From the NCBI RefSeq assembly GCF_000255705.1, contig NZ_JH636439.1, positions 203,376 to 267,375 on the forward strand: 64,000 bases of DNA, given 5' to 3'. The notes under the pieces are model-generated. The model saw nothing but the letters and a program-made list of their open reading frames with translations, made no database searches and was not told where the DNA came from. Shown here piece after piece: positions 49,125-57,173 of this stretch (its first letter is position 1; every line of letters starts with the position of its first letter). The stretch comes from Zavarzinella formosa DSM 19928. GTDB lineage: Bacteria; Planctomycetota; Planctomycetia; Gemmatales; Gemmataceae. The position numbers and the translations under genes are program-made.

Positions 49125-49412
49125 TCTGCACCTCACCACTACTCAACAGGAGAGTAGAGTCATCTTATCACAGTCATTGAGCGAAGACAGAAAGACCCTC
49201 AACGGGAATACCGGGCTGAAATCGAGAGCTTACAGGGAAATTGTCTGATATCCGGGAATGCTCGTCAGGTCACGGACATCTTCGACGAAGGCCGGAAGAA
49301 AACCATTCAGTTTGTCCGCGTCAAAAACCGACAAGCAAATTTTCACCCGCCGGTGTTTTTTTTCCCCTTCGGGTGTGTTATCCTCGCCCATCAACTAATG
49401 GAGGTTTCACTC

Positions 49413-50816
49413 ATGCGATGGATCTGGGGCGTGATCGGGACCGCTTTGCTGGCCGCCACAACAATGGCCGCCGAGTTCAAGGCGGGGGCGTTTGCCCAAG
49501 ATGTGACGCCGAAGAAATTTCCAATCTCGGTCAACGGCAATTTCAGCGATGTGCAGGCCACGGCCGCCCATGACCCGTTGCATGCCCGCTGTCTGGTGCT
49601 GGATGACGGCACGAAAAAGCTGGCCCTCGTGATCGTGGATAGCTGCATGATCCCCCGAGAGTTGGTGCTGGACGCCAAAACCCAAGCCGAAAAGCTGACG
49701 GGCATCCCCCCGGAGAACATCCTGATCGCCGCCACGCACACGCATTATGCCCCGACGCTGGGCGGTGTGTTCCAAAGCGAACCAAGCGAGGAATACGTGA
49801 AATTCCTCGCCACCAAGATTGCCGAGGGCATCAAAACCGCCCATGATCGCCGGGAACCCGCCAAACTCGGATTCGGCCGTTCCAGCGATCCGACGCAGGT
49901 GTACAACCGGCGCTGGAAACGAGAACAAGCCCTGATCCCGCCGGACCCGTTTGGCAACACCACTGACCAAGTTCAAATGAATCCCGGCCATCAAGCGAAA
50001 GGGTTGCTCACTAATGCCGGCCCGGTGGACCCGGAGATTTGCATGGTGGCTGTCCAGACCGCCAAGGGCGAACCGCTTGCGTTATTTGCCACTTATTCGC
50101 TGCATTACGTTGGAGGATTCCCGGCTCTCTCGGCCGATTATTTCGGGGCCTTCGCAGAACGCATCAAGCAACTGGTGGCCCCGGAAAATAAGGAATTCGT
50201 CGGGGCGATGTTTAACGGCACCAGCGGGGATGTGAACAATATCAACTTCGATGCCCCGCCCGCGAAAGCCGGCCCTGGCGAACGCATCCGCATTGTGTCC
50301 GAGAGCGTGGCCAAAAACACGGAGACGGGGTACCGCAAAATTGAATACAACGCGGCTCCGACACTCGATTCAAAGATCAAAGAGCTAATGTTAAAAGTTC
50401 GTAAGCCAGCGGCGAAAGACGTGGCGGATGCCAAAGAGACGCTGAAGGATTGGGACGGCAAGAAGAATCTCGTCGGCTCGAAAAATGTCTACGCCCGCGA
50501 AACAATCAAGCTGGTCGATTTCCCGGATGAGGTGCCCGTTACTGTTCAGGTGATGCGAATCGGGGATATCGCCATCACCTCGATGCCTTGCGAAATCTTC
50601 ACCGAAATTGGCTTGGACATCAAGAAGACCAGCCCGTTCAAAAAGACCTTCACCGTCTGTCTGGCCAACGGTTACAACGGCTACCTGCCGACTCCCGAAC
50701 AACACGCCCTTGGCGGTTACGAAACTTGGCGGGCCAGATCAAGCTATCTGGAAGTGCAAGCCTCGGTGAAGATGACGGCGGCGGCGAAGGAACTGCTCGC
50801 GGCGATGAATCGCTGA
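49413..50816 (+). CDS. Secreted neutral ceramidase N-terminal-domain protein
   Basis: 467 aa with a signal peptide (residues 1-19). FKAGAFAQDVTPKKFPISVNGNF, LVLDDGTKKLALVIVDSCMIPREL, LIAATHTHYAPTLGG, FNGTSGDVNNINF and SMPCEIFTEIGLDIKKTSPFKKTFTVCLANGYNGYLPT match the neutral/alkaline ceramidase N-terminal domain used widely in planctomycetes. THTHYAP and GTSGDVNN carry the zinc-binding histidines and the nucleophile loop. Substrates in bacteria are unclear; an amide or ester hydrolase outside the cytoplasm is the likely role. GGAGG lies 8 nt before the ATG. Confidence 0.9.
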   Translation: MRWIWGVIGTALLAATTMAAEFKAGAFAQDVTPKKFPISVNGNFSDVQATAAHDPLHARCLVLDDGTKKLALVIVDSCMIPRELVLDAKTQAEKLTGIPPENILIAATHTHYAPTLGGVFQSEPSEEYVKFLATKIAEGIKTAHDRREPAKLGFGRSSDPTQVYNRRWKREQALIPPDPFGNTTDQVQMNPGHQAKGLLTNAGPVDPEICMVAVQTAKGEPLALFATYSLHYVGGFPALSADYFGAFAERIKQLVAPENKEFVGAMFNGTSGDVNNINFDAPPAKAGPGERIRIVSESVAKNTETGYRKIEYNAAPTLDSKIKELMLKVRKPAAKDVADAKETLKDWDGKKNLVGSKNVYARETIKLVDFPDEVPVTVQVMRIGDIAITSMPCEIFTEIGLDIKKTSPFKKTFTVCLANGYNGYLPTPEQHALGGYETWRARSSYLEVQASVKMTAAAKELLAAMNR

Positions 50817-50837
50817 ACGGTTGGCGGTAGGCGGTGG

Positions 50838-50892
50838 GCCGTGAGCCAGAAAAAGACTGGCGGTTGTTTTTGTTTAGCTCATAGCTCACGGC
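50838..50892. repeat. Small inverted repeat after ceramidase-like gene
   Basis: GCCGTGAGC (50838-50846) and GCTCACGGC (50884-50892) are complementary, with 37 nt between, directly adjacent to the PII stop codon. It may act as a weak terminator or be a dispersed GAGC-type repeat. Confidence 0.4.
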
Positions 50893-51240
50893 TTATATCG
50901 CCTCCGGCCCTCGTTCGCCGGTGCGGATGCGGACGCAATCGACGAGCGGGACGATAAAGATTTTCCCGTCGCCGATGCGGCCCTCGGCCCCCGTGCGGCC
51001 GGCCTCCATGATGGCGTTTACCGTCGGTTCCACGAAGTCTTCGTTCACGGCAATTTGCAACTGCACTTTGCGGACAAGGTTCACCGACAACTCGTGACCG
51101 CGAAACGCCTCGGTCTGCCCTTTTTGACGGCCAAAGCCGTACACATCCACCACTGTAAGCCGAAAGACCTCCACCTTGTTGAGGGCTTCCTTCACGGCTT
51201 CCAGTTTCGCGGGCTGGATCGTCGCCAGAATCAATTTCAT
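50893..51240 (-). CDS. PII-family signal protein without uridylylation tyrosine
   Basis: 115 aa. The PII fold is clear: MKLILATIQPAKLEAVKEALN, GFGRQKGQTEAFRGHELSV (T-loop), RTGAEGRIGDGKIFIVPL and VRIRTGERG. Numbering falls in register with E. coli GlnB, and position 51, the uridylylated tyrosine, is Leu; position 46 is Phe. So it cannot be modified there. Lys90-region (RIGDGKIF) and the ATP/2-oxoglutarate-binding TGxxG segment are present, so it may still bind ADP/ATP. No amtB or glnA is nearby. It is last in an operon, 26 nt after the moaD gene. Confidence 0.92.
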   Translation of the reverse strand: MKLILATIQPAKLEAVKEALNKVEVFRLTVVDVYGFGRQKGQTEAFRGHELSVNLVRKVQLQIAVNEDFVEPTVNAIMEAGRTGAEGRIGDGKIFIVPLVDCVRIRTGERGPEAI

Positions 51241-51266
51241 ACGTTCAGTGCTTTCATTTCCGCTGT

Positions 51267-51506
51267 TTAGCCCCCGCTCACGGGCGGGATCAGGGCGACG
51301 GCATCCGTCGGGCCGATGGGGCGGTCATCGCTCACATATTCATTATTCACGGCCACCAGCGATTTGGCGAGGATGGCCGCCGCGTCCGGCCAGCGTCCGG
51401 CGATGACGGCACGCAACTCACCGGCCGTCATGCTTTCCGACATTGGCAGGTCGATCTGGCCGTTTCCCAAGATTTCCCTCAGACGGGCGAACACTTGAAT
51501 TTTCAT
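51267..51506 (-). CDS. moaD: MoaD/ThiS-family sulfur carrier protein
   Basis: 79 aa: MKIQVFARLREILGNGQIDLP opens the ubiquitin-like fold, AVNNEYVSDDRPIGPTDAVALIPPVSGG closes it, and the C-terminal Gly-Gly is the thiocarboxylation site. In molybdopterin synthesis MoaD gives sulfur to precursor Z via MoaE. No moaE, moaA or moeB is nearby. Its ATG overlaps the stop of the FAD/Fe-S oxidoreductase gene (ATGA), so it is translated together with that enzyme. Confidence 0.9.
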   Translation of the reverse strand: MKIQVFARLREILGNGQIDLPMSESMTAGELRAVIAGRWPDAAAILAKSLVAVNNEYVSDDRPIGPTDAVALIPPVSGG

Positions 51507-54394
51507 GAGGACACCCGTTTCGTCCAAGGTCGGCGCAGATGATCGGTGAGTTCCGGCATGAGGCCGTAAGCCATCGCCAGATATTGCACCGGATGCAAGG
51601 CCCGTTTGCCGGTCCCTTCCTGCATTTGCAATCGACAAGAAGAACATTCGGAGGAGCCATACAGATGCTTTGGCCGACTCAATTCATCCAGCATGGGCTT
51701 GCCCGCCAGCAACGACAATTCACGGTTTCCGCGTTTGAGGCCGTACATCCCGGCCATGCCGGAGCACGAGACATCAATGGTTTCCACCCGCAATTCCGGG
51801 ATGAGCGAAAGCAACTCCGGCCCGCGCGGCTTGCCCGGCCGGGCCTTCACATGGCACGGCACATGATGCCCGAGCGAAACCGGAAGCGGTTGAAAGTCGC
51901 GGTTCAACTTGCCTTGATCGTGCAATTCGCCCAACAGAGTGGTGAGTTCGATGGTGTTGTCGGCGATTAGTTTCACCTCGGGGGAATCCGAGAGATTCAA
52001 CGAATCCAGTTGAAAAAATAACGCGGCCGTCGGCTCGGAGCAAACGATCTGGTGTCCTCGCCGCACGGCGTCCGCCAACACGCGGGTATTTTTGCGGAGC
52101 CGTTCGCGGGCGATGTCGGTATCCCCTTGGGCGAGGGCGGCGGCTCCCGTGCCGATCTGCCCGGCGGGGACAGTCACGGGCAGGCCGTTGTGCTGCATCA
52201 CGCGAACGCTGGCCTCGGCCACCGTGGGGTCGAAGAGGTTGGCATAAGTGTCCGCGAAGTAGGCATATCCTTTGGTTCCCTCGGGCAATGGCTTGGTCCA
52301 CCCGCGTCGGCGGGCCTTGCCCATGAAGGTCCAAAACGCAAGACTCGGCAACGTGCGGTGCCGGGAAAGACCGAAGGCTTTTTCGAGAACCCAGCGAACG
52401 GATGGCTGACGAAGGAGGATGTTCGTCGTGATGGCGAACCGGCTGGCGATCCGCGTGAGGCCATCAATGCGGGCGAGCATCCAGTCGGTTCGCGTCAGCC
52501 CGTGCTTCGCGTGCTGGGCGGCCTTCACTTCCAGCATCAGTTTGGGAATATTGGCCTCGCCGGGGCATTCCTTGCCGCACATGCGGCAGTTGACACACAG
52601 GTCCGCAACGGGTTTGACCGCCGGTGAATCGAGTGTGAAATCCGGGTTCGACAACACTTCTCGCAGCAGATTGATCTTTGCCCGCGGGGAGGCCGATTCC
52701 CCGCGAATGACACGAAAGATCGGGCACATCCGCTCGTCAGGTTGTTGGGTCCGGCATTGGCCGCAAGCATTGCAGGATTGCACCAAGGCCGCTGGTTCCT
52801 CCGGTTTCCAATCGAGCAGTGGCAGCGGTTTGGCCACGAGGGGAATGGCGGCTGCCGGGCGAAAAGGCCAGGCCGGCCGGCTGGGGTCCGGGCCGATGAT
52901 TTTGCCGGGGTTGAAGATTCCTCGCGGGTCGAAGATGCGTTTGACATCCCGATAAACGGCATACAGATCGCCGGTTTGTCGCTCCACCCACGGCGTTCGC
53001 GCTAGCCCCACGCCATGCTGCGAGGAGACGGTTCCTCCCAGTTCAATGACGAGGGAGTGCAATTCCTCCGCGACTGGCCAGAGTTTGGCGAGATCGGCCG
53101 GCTGGTCGGCATCCAGCAACGGCCGGAAGTGAACCTGTCCGGTGGCCACATGAACGATGGTCGTCATCAACAATTCGCGGCGGCGAAAGATATGCTTGGC
53201 TCTCGCCCAAAGTTCCGGCAGCCGATGCGGTGAGACGCCCGCGTCCTCGACTCCGGAAAGCGGTCGCGGGCCGGTGTTGCGGCCATGCGGGGACGGCAGC
53301 GACCGGCGGCGCAAATCCCACAACTGCGAGACATCCTCCGTGGTTTCGGCCAGTACGGCCGGGATGGCTTCCGTGCTGCGGCGTTCGAGATCAGCGAGCA
53401 ACTGTCGAAGACGATCACGGGCTTCCGACGGGCTGTCCCCCTCGAACTCCACGATCACGACTGCCTCGGTGTCAGGAGAAACCAACCTCGCCACATTCTC
53501 CGAGTGCATCCGGGCAAGGCCGATCAACCGGCGGTCCAGCATCTCGCAAGCGGCCGGTCGGTGATCGGCCATCAGCAGGCCGGTTTCCAGTGCCGCTTCC
53601 ACCGAAGAAAACGCAAACAAAGCCGCCGACACGCCCCCGGCGAGCGGAACCGTGCGAAGCGTTCCCTCGGTAAACAGGCCAAGCGTTCCCTCGGAACCGA
53701 CCAAAACCGGCGTCAGGTCGGCAAGATTCCCCGATGGCAAATGATACCCGGCGTGATCGAAGCGATGTTGGCGGACGGGCGGTTCGGGAAGCGAGGCGAT
53801 CACCTCCCGCAATTGGGCGGCGATCAACGCCGGACGGGAGGATTCAAGCCCCATGTCCGACGCGGATGAAATAGTGGAATCATCCCACAACACCTGCAAA
53901 CTGGCGACATGATCGCGTGTCGAGCCATGCAGGTTGGCCCGGTTGCCGGAGGCGTCTGTCGCCCACATGCCTCCCAAGGTGCAGGCGTTCTCGCTGGCGG
54001 TGTCGATGGCAAAACGCCGGCCGGTCTTCCGCAGTTCGTTGTTCAAATCCCGCAGGACAACACCCGGTTGTACTCGCGCAAAGTCTGGGCCAATTTCCAG
54101 AATGTTTCGCAAATGAACGCTGCAATCAACGACGATGCCGGACCCGAGGGCTTCGCCGGCGAGACCCGTGCCGCCGCCGCGAGGAATGATCGTCAAATCG
54201 TGTTCGCGGGCGTAGGTCACCAGCACGCGCATGTCGTCGGTGGTTTGCGGTTCCGCAACGGCCAGCGGTTCGAGGTGGAAAAGGCTGGCGTCGGTCGCAT
54301 ACAGGCGACAACGCAACGGATCAATATGAAGGTTGCCGTGAAAGAGCTTGCGGAGGTCGTCCCGGAGCCGTTGACGGGTGACTGATCGGTCCAA
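51503..54394 (-). CDS. FAD-binding and Fe-S oxidoreductase (GlcD-GlpC-type fusion)
   Basis: 963 aa. N-terminal FAD_binding_4 domain (IPRGGGTGLAGEALGSGIVVD, VQPGVVLRDLN, GTLGLFTEGTLRTVP), then a FAD-oxidase C domain, then a 4Fe-4S pair: CNACGQCRTQQPDERMCPI and CVNCRMCGKECPGEANIP. The C-terminus has CCG-type Cys domains (GHHVPCHVKA, SCSGMAGMYGLKRG, SSECSSCRLQMQEG). This is the layout of D-lactate or 2-hydroxyacid dehydrogenases that pass electrons from FAD through iron-sulfur clusters to the membrane. Substrate is not determined. TTG start with GGAGGA upstream. It starts 27 nt after folE and overlaps moaD. Confidence 0.92.
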   Translation of the reverse strand: MDRSVTRQRLRDDLRKLFHGNLHIDPLRCRLYATDASLFHLEPLAVAEPQTTDDMRVLVTYAREHDLTIIPRGGGTGLAGEALGSGIVVDCSVHLRNILEIGPDFARVQPGVVLRDLNNELRKTGRRFAIDTASENACTLGGMWATDASGNRANLHGSTRDHVASLQVLWDDSTISSASDMGLESSRPALIAAQLREVIASLPEPPVRQHRFDHAGYHLPSGNLADLTPVLVGSEGTLGLFTEGTLRTVPLAGGVSAALFAFSSVEAALETGLLMADHRPAACEMLDRRLIGLARMHSENVARLVSPDTEAVVIVEFEGDSPSEARDRLRQLLADLERRSTEAIPAVLAETTEDVSQLWDLRRRSLPSPHGRNTGPRPLSGVEDAGVSPHRLPELWARAKHIFRRRELLMTTIVHVATGQVHFRPLLDADQPADLAKLWPVAEELHSLVIELGGTVSSQHGVGLARTPWVERQTGDLYAVYRDVKRIFDPRGIFNPGKIIGPDPSRPAWPFRPAAAIPLVAKPLPLLDWKPEEPAALVQSCNACGQCRTQQPDERMCPIFRVIRGESASPRAKINLLREVLSNPDFTLDSPAVKPVADLCVNCRMCGKECPGEANIPKLMLEVKAAQHAKHGLTRTDWMLARIDGLTRIASRFAITTNILLRQPSVRWVLEKAFGLSRHRTLPSLAFWTFMGKARRRGWTKPLPEGTKGYAYFADTYANLFDPTVAEASVRVMQHNGLPVTVPAGQIGTGAAALAQGDTDIARERLRKNTRVLADAVRRGHQIVCSEPTAALFFQLDSLNLSDSPEVKLIADNTIELTTLLGELHDQGKLNRDFQPLPVSLGHHVPCHVKARPGKPRGPELLSLIPELRVETIDVSCSGMAGMYGLKRGNRELSLLAGKPMLDELSRPKHLYGSSECSSCRLQMQEGTGKRALHPVQYLAMAYGLMPELTDHLRRPWTKRVSS

Positions 54395-54421
54395 GGACGG
54401 TTCCTCCCCGCTGGCCGGGAA

Positions 54422-55093
54422 TCAGCCGACGGGCCGGGAATGGGTGATGAGTCCCATGACTTCCTGCCGGGAGGCAGTGCTGGTTTGATAAAGCCCGCGG
54501 GCGGCGCTGGTCACGCAAATCGTGCCGGGCTTGCGAACCCCCCGGATCGTCATGCAAGAGTGGCTTGCCTCGACCACCACCAGAACGCCACGGGGAATCA
54601 ATTCGTCCTGCAACAAATCGGCGATTTCCTGCGTCATCCGTTCCTGCACTTGCGGTTTGCGGGAAACCCCCTCGACGACGCGGGCCAGTTTGCTGAGGCC
54701 CACCACCCGCCCCGTGGGGATGTAGGCAATGTGCGCTCGGCCGGTGAACGGCAGCAGGTGATGCTCGCAGAAACTGGAAAATTCGATGTCTCGCTGAAGG
54801 ACCATCTCCTCGTGATCAACCTCGAAGGTTTTCTGGAGATGGACGCGAGGGTCGGCATGCAACCCGGAGAAAATCTCGGCGTACATGCGCGCCACGCGGT
54901 CCGGGGTTTCCAACAAACCGTCGCGATCCGGGTTTTCGCCGACAGCGATGAGGATTTCCCGAACGGCCGCCCGAATTCTCGCCTGATCCACGCCGGTGTC
55001 AGCCGGGACTGCCGTCGTGGAGGAAACCTGGACGTGACCGTTGGTGAGGGAGGGTTCGTGGAGGCGGTCGGTCTTGTCCAAAACAGCACTCAT
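54422..55093 (-). CDS. folE: GTP cyclohydrolase I
   Basis: 223 aa. First step of folate synthesis: GTP to 7,8-dihydroneopterin triphosphate. [49 protein letters not shown] and [19 protein letters not shown] hold the zinc ligands (Cys and His of FCEHH and the Cys of SCMT) and substrate residues. The N-terminal ~40 residues ([18 protein letters not shown]) are an extension beyond the enzyme's core. The ATG at 55093 is preferred to a longer start at 55117. It heads the operon folE - oxidoreductase - moaD - PII, divergent from the agmatine deiminase gene. Confidence 0.95.
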   Translation of the reverse strand: MSAVLDKTDRLHEPSLTNGHVQVSSTTAVPADTGVDQARIRAAVREILIAVGENPDRDGLLETPDRVARMYAEIFSGLHADPRVHLQKTFEVDHEEMVLQRDIEFSSFCEHHLLPFTGRAHIAYIPTGRVVGLSKLARVVEGVSRKPQVQERMTQEIADLLQDELIPRGVLVVVEASHSCMTIRGVRKPGTICVTSAARGLYQTSTASRQEVMGLITHSRPVG

Positions 55094-55352
55094 TTCCGGG
55101 ATCGGGCGGGCGCACAAGCCACTATTAGCGAGCTTTTCCCGTGACGGCCATTGGTCAATGGGAAATCACCTTAATCATTGTACCGCACACAATCTTTGTG
55201 GCCGGTGATCCGGGCGGGAATTTTTAATGACTCCGGCCTCCGGTCGATGATCCGGCCCGGAATTGCCGTTTTGGTCGGAGTTTCACGGGGAATTCACGGC
55301 AAGGTTCCTAAAATAGCCGGACCATCCTCCCGTGCCTGAGAATGTTCACGTC

Positions 55353-56426
55353 ATGCCGTCCACGAAAAAAAGCAAGCCGGAAGCGCCTTCTCCCGTCGGT
55401 TATCGGATGCCCGCCGAGTGGGAACCGCATGCCTCCACGTGGCTCGCCTGGCCGCATCAGGCGTCCGACTGGCCGGGGCGCATGGCGCCGATTCCGTGGG
55501 TGTATGGCGAAATCGTCAAGCATCTTAGCCGTGTTGAGCACGTCAACATTCTGGCGAATAGCAAACCGAAGGAAGAGGCCGCCAAAAAGATGCTGATCAA
55601 GTTCGGGGTTGATCTCGAACAGGTCACTTTCTGGCAATGGCCCACGGATCGCGTCTGGACCCGCGATTCCGGCCCCACCTTTGTGGTTGACGGCAAGGGG
55701 CAAAAAGCCCTGGTCAATTGGAAGTTCAATGCGTGGGCAAAGTACGACAATCATTTGTCCGACGCCGCCATTCCCGGCCGCATTGCCAGAGCCACGAAAC
55801 TCCCATTTTGGCAACCGATGTTTCGCGGCCAACGGGTCGTCCTTGAGGGAGGCAGCATCGATGTGAACGGGGAGGGCCTTCTCATGACCACTGAGGAATG
55901 CCTCCTGAGTTCTGTCCAGGCCCGTAATCCGGGGATGACCCAGACGGACTATGAAAAGGTTTTTGCCGAATATCTCGGAATCGAAAAAGTGTTGTGGCTT
56001 GGCCGGGGCATCGCCGGGGACGACACGCACGGCCACATTGATGACATCGCGCGTTTCGTTGGCCCTCGCCGGATTGTGACCGTCGTTGAAGACAACGAAG
56101 ACGACGACAACTACGCCCCCCTGCGGGCCAACCTCGAACGGTTGCACGGCATCACGGACGCCGACGGCGGCAACTTCGACGTGATCCCGCTGCCAATGCC
56201 CTCGCCGATCATTTTCCACAAGCAACGACTCCCGGCGAGCTACGCCAACTTTTACATCGCCAACGGATTGGTCCTTGTTCCGACATTCAACGACGAGAAC
56301 GACCGTTACGCCTTGGGCATCCTCGGGGAAGTCTTCCCCGATCACAAAGTGATTGGCATCCACTGCGGCGACTTTGTGTATGGTCTGGGAACCCTGCACT
56401 GTATGACACAGCAAGAGCCAAAGTGA
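55353..56426 (+). CDS. aguA: Agmatine deiminase-family protein
   Basis: 357 aa. RMPAEWEPHASTWLAWPH at the N-terminus, WPTDRVWTRDSGPTFVV, VLEGGSIDVNGEGLLMTTEECLL, GDDTHGHIDDIARFV and GDFVYGLGTLHCMTQQEP match the guanidino-modifying family that converts agmatine to N-carbamoylputrescine; the last segment carries the catalytic cysteine (HCMTQQ), and HGHIDD the catalytic His and Asp. It produces polyamine precursors in the cytoplasm. GTG at 55332 is an in-frame alternative start. The intergenic region on its left (55094-55352) is shared with folE and must hold both promoters. Confidence 0.93.
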   Translation: MPSTKKSKPEAPSPVGYRMPAEWEPHASTWLAWPHQASDWPGRMAPIPWVYGEIVKHLSRVEHVNILANSKPKEEAAKKMLIKFGVDLEQVTFWQWPTDRVWTRDSGPTFVVDGKGQKALVNWKFNAWAKYDNHLSDAAIPGRIARATKLPFWQPMFRGQRVVLEGGSIDVNGEGLLMTTEECLLSSVQARNPGMTQTDYEKVFAEYLGIEKVLWLGRGIAGDDTHGHIDDIARFVGPRRIVTVVEDNEDDDNYAPLRANLERLHGITDADGGNFDVIPLPMPSPIIFHKQRLPASYANFYIANGLVLVPTFNDENDRYALGILGEVFPDHKVIGIHCGDFVYGLGTLHCMTQQEPK

Positions 56427-56442
56427 AAATGAGACCAAGACC

Positions 56443-56552
56443 TTTTAGCCGCAGACTGAACGTGGATTCGGCCAAAACCAAAACAGATAAAACCCGTTTT
56501 CGCCACGGTTTGAACGCGGATTCAGACAAAAGACAGGAATAAAATCAGATAA
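56443..56552. repeat. Two degenerate copies of a dispersed-type repeat
   Basis: Copies at 56443-56492 and 56497-56552 share TTTT(A/C)GCC(G/A)C(A/G)G, TGAACG(T/C)GGATTC and CAAAA...CAGATAA. They resemble the frequent intergenic family with the core 'CGCGGATNNACGCAGAT', which is common in planctomycetes. No gene is encoded. Confidence 0.6.
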
Positions 56553-57173
56553 GCAGAATGAAGATTGATAAGTAGTTGGCGTTGCCTTGTCCGGTCTCCC
56601 ATCTTCCCCTGATTTGGTTTTCTGACCGCATTTGTGTTCAATTCGCGGCTAAAAATGTCTTGACCCTTTGCGCCGTAATCTGTGGCGACAGCACAAATCC
56701 GACCGGTTGCGTGGGATGTTCCGAATATATCGGCCCTGACGGCCCTGTCAGCCTTCCAGTTTCCACCAATTCGCATTGCGATGCCTGTTAAGCCAAGTAT
56801 GATTGGCGTGTGGCCGAAGCCATGCCGGTCGGGCAGGACGTGCGGGCTGGGCAAGCTGGAAAAACCATGTTTTTTCGGGATTTGCTAAAGTTCGTGTCCC
56901 TTCCCCTCTCCTCCGTATGACCGGATCCGGGATCAGGATCGTCCCCTGCTGTATGCCACAGATGAGTTCTTCGGAACTCCCACGAGTCAACCGAATTTCA
57001 GGCCCTGACGTAATTATTACGAGGGCTTGACCTTCGGGGGAAAATGCTGGGGACACCGCTTCCCCACAGACTCACACACGGACTCGTCCGTCGCCCCCGG
57101 CGATGGGGTTCGAGATGGTGAAAGCGGTATCCCGAGTCGTAACTACTTTGTTGTTCAACCGGACGCGGCGACC
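56553..57173. other. Non-coding leader upstream of glycan-synthase fusion
   Basis: About 620 bp without a convincing gene; short frames here have no ribosome-binding site and no protein-like composition. It is mixed in base content and includes an inverted repeat at 57002-57026. A long leader in front of a c-di-GMP-type synthase gene may carry the promoter and regulation, but I do not recognise a c-di-GMP riboswitch. Confidence 0.5.
57002..57026. promoter_or_regulatory. Imperfect palindrome upstream of glycan-synthase fusion
   Basis: CGTAAT and ATTACG (57009-57014 and 57016-57021) around one T, flanked by GCCCT (57002-57006) and AGGGC (57022-57026), with a 2-nt bulge on the left. Lying 148 nt before the ATG, it may be an operator. 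Confidence 0.45.
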
